Positions 6,778 through 7,966 of a stretch of DNA of 7,966 nt are shown piece by piece. Position 1 is the stretch's first letter. Every line of letters begins with the position of its first letter. The DNA lies in contig CAZBGL010000217.1 of the NCBI GenBank assembly GCA_964491375.1, positions 1 through 7,966 on the forward strand. The letters are read 5' to 3'. The notes beneath the pieces are model-generated. The model was not told the DNA's origin, searched no databases, and saw only the letters and a list, made by a program, of their open reading frames with translations. The stretch comes from CAZBGL01 sp964491375. Its GTDB lineage: Bacteria; Desulfobacterota; Deferrisomatia; Deferrisomatales; Deferrisomataceae. The position numbers were made by a program, and so were the translations under genes.

Positions 6778-6800
6778 TTTCACCCAATTTCCGGGTGAAA
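6778..6800. repeat. 8-bp inverted repeat upstream of the kinase (possible operator or leader hairpin)
   Basis: TTTCACCC (6778-6785), 7 bases, then the exact complement GGGTGAAA (6793-6800). It lies about 37 bases upstream of the kinase start, in the stretch between the two kinase genes. It has the form of a dyad regulator site or an RNA hairpin. Neither strand shows the T-run expected of an intrinsic terminator. Confidence 0.5.
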
Positions 6801-6874
6801 GCGCACACCCCCCCCTCTCGAGCCCCCCGATGCGGGCGGGCGGGCCGGAACCGGCTGCCTTCCGTTCCTGTTCC

Positions 6875-6890
6875 TGCAATAACCGAACCG
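6875..6890 (-). promoter_or_regulatory. Weak candidate sigma-54 promoter for the hybrid kinase
   Basis: On the minus strand CGGTTCG, four bases, then TTGCA. GG and GC have the correct -24/-12 spacing and the -12 half is perfect, but the -24 half differs from TGGCACG at three positions. It would give a leader of about 120 bases. No better sigma-70 site was found in the gap. Confidence 0.2.
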
Positions 6891-7032
6891 CACCAGAGCC
6901 TGTCCCTTGGACGAACGGGTGCGGCAGGCGTGGAGGGCGTACGGCACCGTGAGCGACCGGACCGGGCCGGCCCCAAAGAGGGCGACCCTTGGGGGCGCTT
7001 CGCGGCACGACCCAGCGGGGTGTGGTGGGGGG

Positions 7033-7966
7033 CTATCCTCTGGGCACGATCGGGACGCGCAGTGTGAACACGCTTCCGCCCCCTTCCCTCGGCCGATACT
7101 CCACCGTGCCCCCGTGGGCACCTGCCAGGGCGCGGGCCAGGGGAAGGCCGATGCCCATTCCGCCCCCTCCGAACTCGTGGGGGGAACTGCGGTGGTGACG
7201 GACGTCACCCGCCTCGTAGAACAACTCGAAGATCTTCTCGGCCTCGGACTCGGGGACGCCGGTGCCCGTGTCCGCCACCTCGATCTCCAGCACGGAGTCC
7301 CTCACGCCCACCCGGACCTCCACCGAACCGCCGTCCGGCGTGAACTTGACCGCGTTCTGGACGAGCGCCCCGGCGGCCCGGACGATCTTGCGCAGGTCCA
7401 GAAACACCGGCCGGTCCGGGGACTCCCCGCACACCACCCGGATGTCCAAGGCCCGGACCTCCCGGTACATGTCGCACAGGGACTCCAATTTGTCCACCAG
7501 GAGCCCCAGGCGTTCGCGCATGGGCACCACCGTGAGGCCCCGTCCCTGGGTGAGGGCCAGGTCGCCCAGATCTTCCACCACCTCCTTGAGGCGGCGGAGC
7601 GCCCGGTCCGCGTTCCGGACGAGATCCCTCAGCTCGGGGGGCAGTTCTCCGACGCGGTTCGCCAACAGGGAGACAAGCCCCGCCGCCACGGTCGTGGGGG
7701 TCCGGAGCTCGTGGTTGGCGAGCGCGATGAACTTTTCCCGCCGTTCGTTGAGATCCCTGAGATGCTCCACCACCTTGCGCAGCTCCCGGTTGTCCCGGGC
7801 GAACTGGATCCGCTCTTCGCACCGGCGGACCAGGAGCTCCAGTTGGGCGAGACGGACGGGTTTCAGGAGGAAATCGTAGGCCCCGTGCCGGAGCGCCTCG
7901 AGGGCGTCGTCCAGGGTGCCGTATCCCGTGATGAGCACCACCTCGGCGGCCGGCCACCGTTCACGC
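7033..7966 (-). CDS. Receiver-histidine kinase fusion protein, C-terminal part (cut by right window edge)
   Basis: A soluble two-component protein in which a receiver domain precedes a kinase. About 310 residues are visible; the N-terminus lies beyond the right edge. The visible part opens with the second half of a REC domain (VVLITGYGTLDDALEAL, then the conserved Lys in FLLKPV). A coiled-coil linker and HisKA follow, with FIALANHELRTP (phospho-accepting His at bases 7711-7713), then HATPase_c with N box ALVQNAVKFTPDG, G1 DTGTGVP and G2 GGGGMGIGLPLARALAGAHGG. The stop is TAG at 7033-7035. No membrane segment is seen, so it is probably cytoplasmic and activated by phosphorylation of its receiver. 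It lies in the same orientation as the hybrid kinase, 291 bases upstream of it. The phosphoacceptor Asp of REC is outside the window, so I cannot say whether further domains precede it. Confidence 0.92.
   Translation of the reverse strand, partial: RERWPAAEVVLITGYGTLDDALEALRHGAYDFLLKPVRLAQLELLVRRCEERIQFARDNRELRKVVEHLRDLNERREKFIALANHELRTPTTVAAGLVSLLANRVGELPPELRDLVRNADRALRRLKEVVEDLGDLALTQGRGLTVVPMRERLGLLVDKLESLCDMYREVRALDIRVVCGESPDRPVFLDLRKIVRAAGALVQNAVKFTPDGGSVEVRVGVRDSVLEIEVADTGTGVPESEAEKIFELFYEAGDVRHHRSSPHEFGGGGMGIGLPLARALAGAHGGTVEYRPREGGGSVFTLRVPIVPRG

Larger units (their letters stand above)
6742..7032. other. Intergenic region between the two kinase genes
   Basis: A 291-base gap with no convincing gene. 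On the minus strand, which would be the kinase leader, it contains a CCCGCCCGCCCGC stretch (6832-6844), runs of six G (6823-6828) and eight G (6808-6815) around a CTCGAG, the inverted repeat at 6778-6800 and a possible mini-ORF. The kinase reading frame stays open across it, but the translation is Gly/Pro/Arg-rich and unlike a protein domain. I see no clear intrinsic terminator for the upstream REC-kinase gene. Confidence 0.6.

Noticed and set aside
6778..6800. Reading the 8-bp inverted repeat as an intrinsic terminator of the upstream REC-kinase gene
   Set aside because: There is no T-run after the stem on the minus strand, and it lies more than 230 bases beyond that gene's stop, close to the next start.
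6742..7008. An 89-residue N-terminal extension of the hybrid kinase
   Set aside because: The in-frame sequence is low-complexity and Gly/Pro/Arg-rich, whereas GAGGAG before the GTG at 6741 followed directly by TM1 gives a standard start.

Overview
The window is very GC-rich DNA with densely packed genes, no RNA genes, no mobile elements and no CRISPR array. The arginyl-tRNA synthetase sequence (HIGH region, YINDAGNQM segment) and the large PAS/GAF hybrid kinase beside it look most like Desulfuromonadota/Geobacter-type deltaproteobacteria. That placement is an impression from protein style, not a database result.

Layout. (1) 1-1958, minus strand: a tight operon read leftwards, consisting of a nitrilase-superfamily protein, a 63-residue Cys-rich protein and argS, which runs off the left edge. 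The first two genes overlap by ATGA and the small gene ends 26 bases before argS. (2) 1959-2048: a short, locally AT-rich divergent promoter region with a near-consensus sigma-70 promoter for the argS operon. Its -10 overlaps a candidate -10 for the opposite strand. (3) 2049-2783, plus strand: a creatininase-family amidohydrolase. (4) 2740-6741, minus strand: a 1333-residue hybrid histidine kinase (TM, Cache-like sensor, TM, PAS, GAF, GAF, PAS, HisKA, HATPase, REC). Its 3' end overlaps the creatininase gene convergently by 44 bases, over a 10-bp-arm inverted repeat. (5) 6742-7032: a 291-base leader/intergenic region with an 8-bp inverted repeat, long G-tracts on the minus strand, a candidate sigma-54 site and a possible 11-codon leader ORF overlapping the kinase start. 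(6) 7033-7966, minus strand: a soluble REC-HisKA-HATPase protein cut by the right edge.

How the genes may work together. The two kinase genes lie in the same orientation and both carry receiver and kinase modules but no visible DNA-binding or enzymatic output, so they could form a phosphorelay whose output is encoded elsewhere. The argS operon links a housekeeping enzyme to an uncharacterised small Cys-rich protein and to a nitrilase-fold protein that has the family Glu and Lys but a glycine where the nucleophilic cysteine should be. That apparent pseudoenzyme is the most unusual thing in the window. I did not find a defence system, a biosynthetic cluster or a clearly new multi-gene system here.
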